This document shows positions 42,102 through 43,515 of a DNA stretch of 43,515 nucleotides, one piece after another; the stretch's first letter is position 1, and the number at the start of each line of letters is the position of its first letter. The translations under genes were made by a program, and so were the position numbers. This DNA comes from Intoshia linei (taxonomy: Eukaryota; Orthonectida; Rhopaluridae). The notes under the pieces are model-generated. The model was not told the DNA's origin and ran no database searches. It worked only from the letters and a program-made list of their open reading frames with translations. The stretch is from positions 1-43,515 of the forward strand of contig LWCA01000182.1 in NCBI GenBank assembly GCA_001642005.1, in the 5' to 3' direction.

Positions 42102-43515
42102 GTTATTTATTTTTCATTTATTATAATATTCCTATAATTATTGGAATAAATCTTTGATGTATTATGATGATTAATAAATGGTTGATGAGTGTGTCGCTTG
42201 ATTAGAATTTTAAAGGAAATTATTGGGATGTATATATTTTTTACACCTCTGTCGAGACGTTTTGACGTTTTTATGCAATAAATGATATATTATCATTTTA
42301 TATTCGGCATATACATGCATGGTGCCATTTTTTCTATTTACATGTAACATACATGTAATCAATACATAATCAGTGTAGATTTAACTTTGTTGTTAATTCA
42401 ATGGTTTCCATACAAGGGTCGTCAAACGTTTTTGGTCGTGGACTATCATTTGCATAATTTAATATGGTTGTCGTTTTAAACCACAACTTTTTGAAAAATA
42501 GTGGCTTTAAATTTGACGTGAAAATGTACTTTAATTTAGTTTAAATCAATTAAATATTGATAAGTAAGCGGGGATCGTGATTTTTTTTACTTGTTTGATA
42601 TTTACACATAAAATTTTTGAAACGGGTAATATTTTCAATCCAGCTTTGTAATATCATTAGATCAATGATTCTCAACGTGGTCCACAGAGAATTCACGGTG
42701 GTCCTCATAGAGCTTCAATATATTTAAAATATACACATTAAATTTTTTATTATCGCTTATATTATTATTACTGTTATATCAGGGTTTCCACACTTTTTTT
42801 CGAAGATTCACACGTGAACCTTTAATAAATTATACAATTTATCGCGTACCATTAAAGCCAAATTACTAGACAAATTTAAAAAAAATTTAATACAAAACGT
42901 AATAAATTGACTTGTAATTAGTAAAAATTTTTCACAGACCACCGATCCGCGAACCGGCATTTGAAAAACGCTGTGCTATATTATGCTTTGGGTATGATAC
43001 ATTTAATAAATGTTACAGCTTTATATTGAGGTAAGTTGGATTTTCATGGGGAATAGTCGGAGTGTTAATTTTATGGGAAGCTGTTATGGCGTTTATAAAG
43101 TTTTAGGTATATAGTAAAAATACTAATTTAAAAAAGCAAATACTTTAAATCATAAATATTTTATAAAGTTTAAAAAATATAGATGTAAAGTCAAAAATTT
43201 TCTATTTTGGAGATATTTTTAGGGTAATTAATACTCTTAGTGAAAATTTGTAATGAAAAAAAATGTGACTTAGATGTTCTCCATAATTGAAGCTCTACTG
43301 AATAACTTCGTGTTTTAAAAAAATTTTAGAACATGTTTAATTTTTAAAACAAAGGCCAATGGTAGGTTTTGACCATGAACGTATGCGTTTCTGAGGCTGA
43401 GATTTACGATAATGTTAATGATATTAAAATGCATCCCAGAATGTATGTATTAGGGTGGACACAATTTCAATATTTTTGAATTTCTTATGGGCCATTAGCC
43501 AGAAAGTTTCGTTTT
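42102..43515. other. repeat-rich 3' end of the window, no exon recognised
   Basis: Probably an intron of the LRRFIP-like gene. It contains GTCGTCAAACGTTTTTGGTC near 42418, a hAT-like end near 42663 (AATGATTCTCAACGTGGTCC), the MITE at 42780-42973 and AT-rich DNA. Short segments after 43290 (TTTGACCATGAACG) recall the Helitron interior. Confidence 0.5.
42780..42973. mobile_element. 194-bp hAT-type MITE with 8-bp duplication
   Basis: The left end is CAGGGTTTCCACACTTTTTT. The right end reads CAGCGTTTTTCAAATGCCGG from the other strand. The flanks TGTTATAT (42772-42779) and TGCTATAT (42974-42981) differ at one base. Confidence 0.65.

Noticed and set aside
1-43515. tRNA, rRNA, CRISPR array or prokaryotic defence genes
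   Set aside because: I saw no tRNA B-box-like arm, rRNA core, or regular repeat-spacer array by eye; the repeats present are transposon-derived.

Overview
The window is a very AT-rich eukaryotic (animal) sequence. The genes are split by GT-AG introns, and I rebuilt the exons by hand from splice signals, reading phase and remembered human homologues. Eight genes can be named: an HSPBAP1-like JmjC protein, mitochondrial ribosomal protein L24, the adaptin-binding protein AAGAB/p34, DNAJC21, a concentrative nucleoside transporter (SLC28/CNT), WDR3/UTP12, an ESCO/Eco1 cohesin acetyltransferase and the start of an LRRFIP-like coiled-coil protein. A rhodopsin-type GPCR relic, LRRFIP and AAGAB point to a metazoan. 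Tiny introns (32-60 nt), gene gaps of 17-170 bp and the AT bias suggest a reduced, compact genome. An orthonectid such as Intoshia or a similar miniaturised parasite would fit, but that identity is a guess.

Layout. 1-1.1 kb: end of a + strand gene and a small protein with a WFEHK repeat on the minus strand. 2.7-6.1 kb: JmjC gene (-), an unknown small gene (+) and MRPL24 (-), packed with 87 and 17 bp between them. 6.1-14.4 kb: AAGAB and DNAJC21 in tandem (+), 86 bp apart. 14.5-27.0 kb: WDR3 and CNT in tandem (-), 168 bp apart. CNT ends tail-to-tail with DNAJC21, 47 bp away. 27.3-29.9 kb: a pogo-like element with a complete hAT element inserted in it. 31.4 and 35.2 kb: two unrecognised + strand genes in repeat-rich DNA. 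39.3-42.1 kb: ESCO (-) and LRRFIP-like (+), head to head. The rest to 43.5 kb is repeats.

Two themes join these parts. First, at least six start codons lie 0-7 nt after a good 3' splice acceptor. In both tandem pairs an AATAAA signal sits between the genes. Together this is the pattern of spliced-leader trans-splicing with small operons. Second, large introns are large because of transposons. A family of non-autonomous Helitrons (5' TC, 3' hairpin then CTAG) has landed in introns of AAGAB, DNAJC21 and CNT, and the largest CNT intron also holds a GPCR pseudogene on the opposite strand. hAT-type MITEs and two fold-back elements built from short repeated motifs make up much of the remaining non-coding DNA.

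The named genes serve unrelated housekeeping roles: ribosome assembly (WDR3, DNAJC21), mitochondrial translation (MRPL24), vesicle coat assembly (AAGAB), cohesion (ESCO) and nucleoside uptake (CNT). I see no tRNA, rRNA, CRISPR array or bacterial-type operon.
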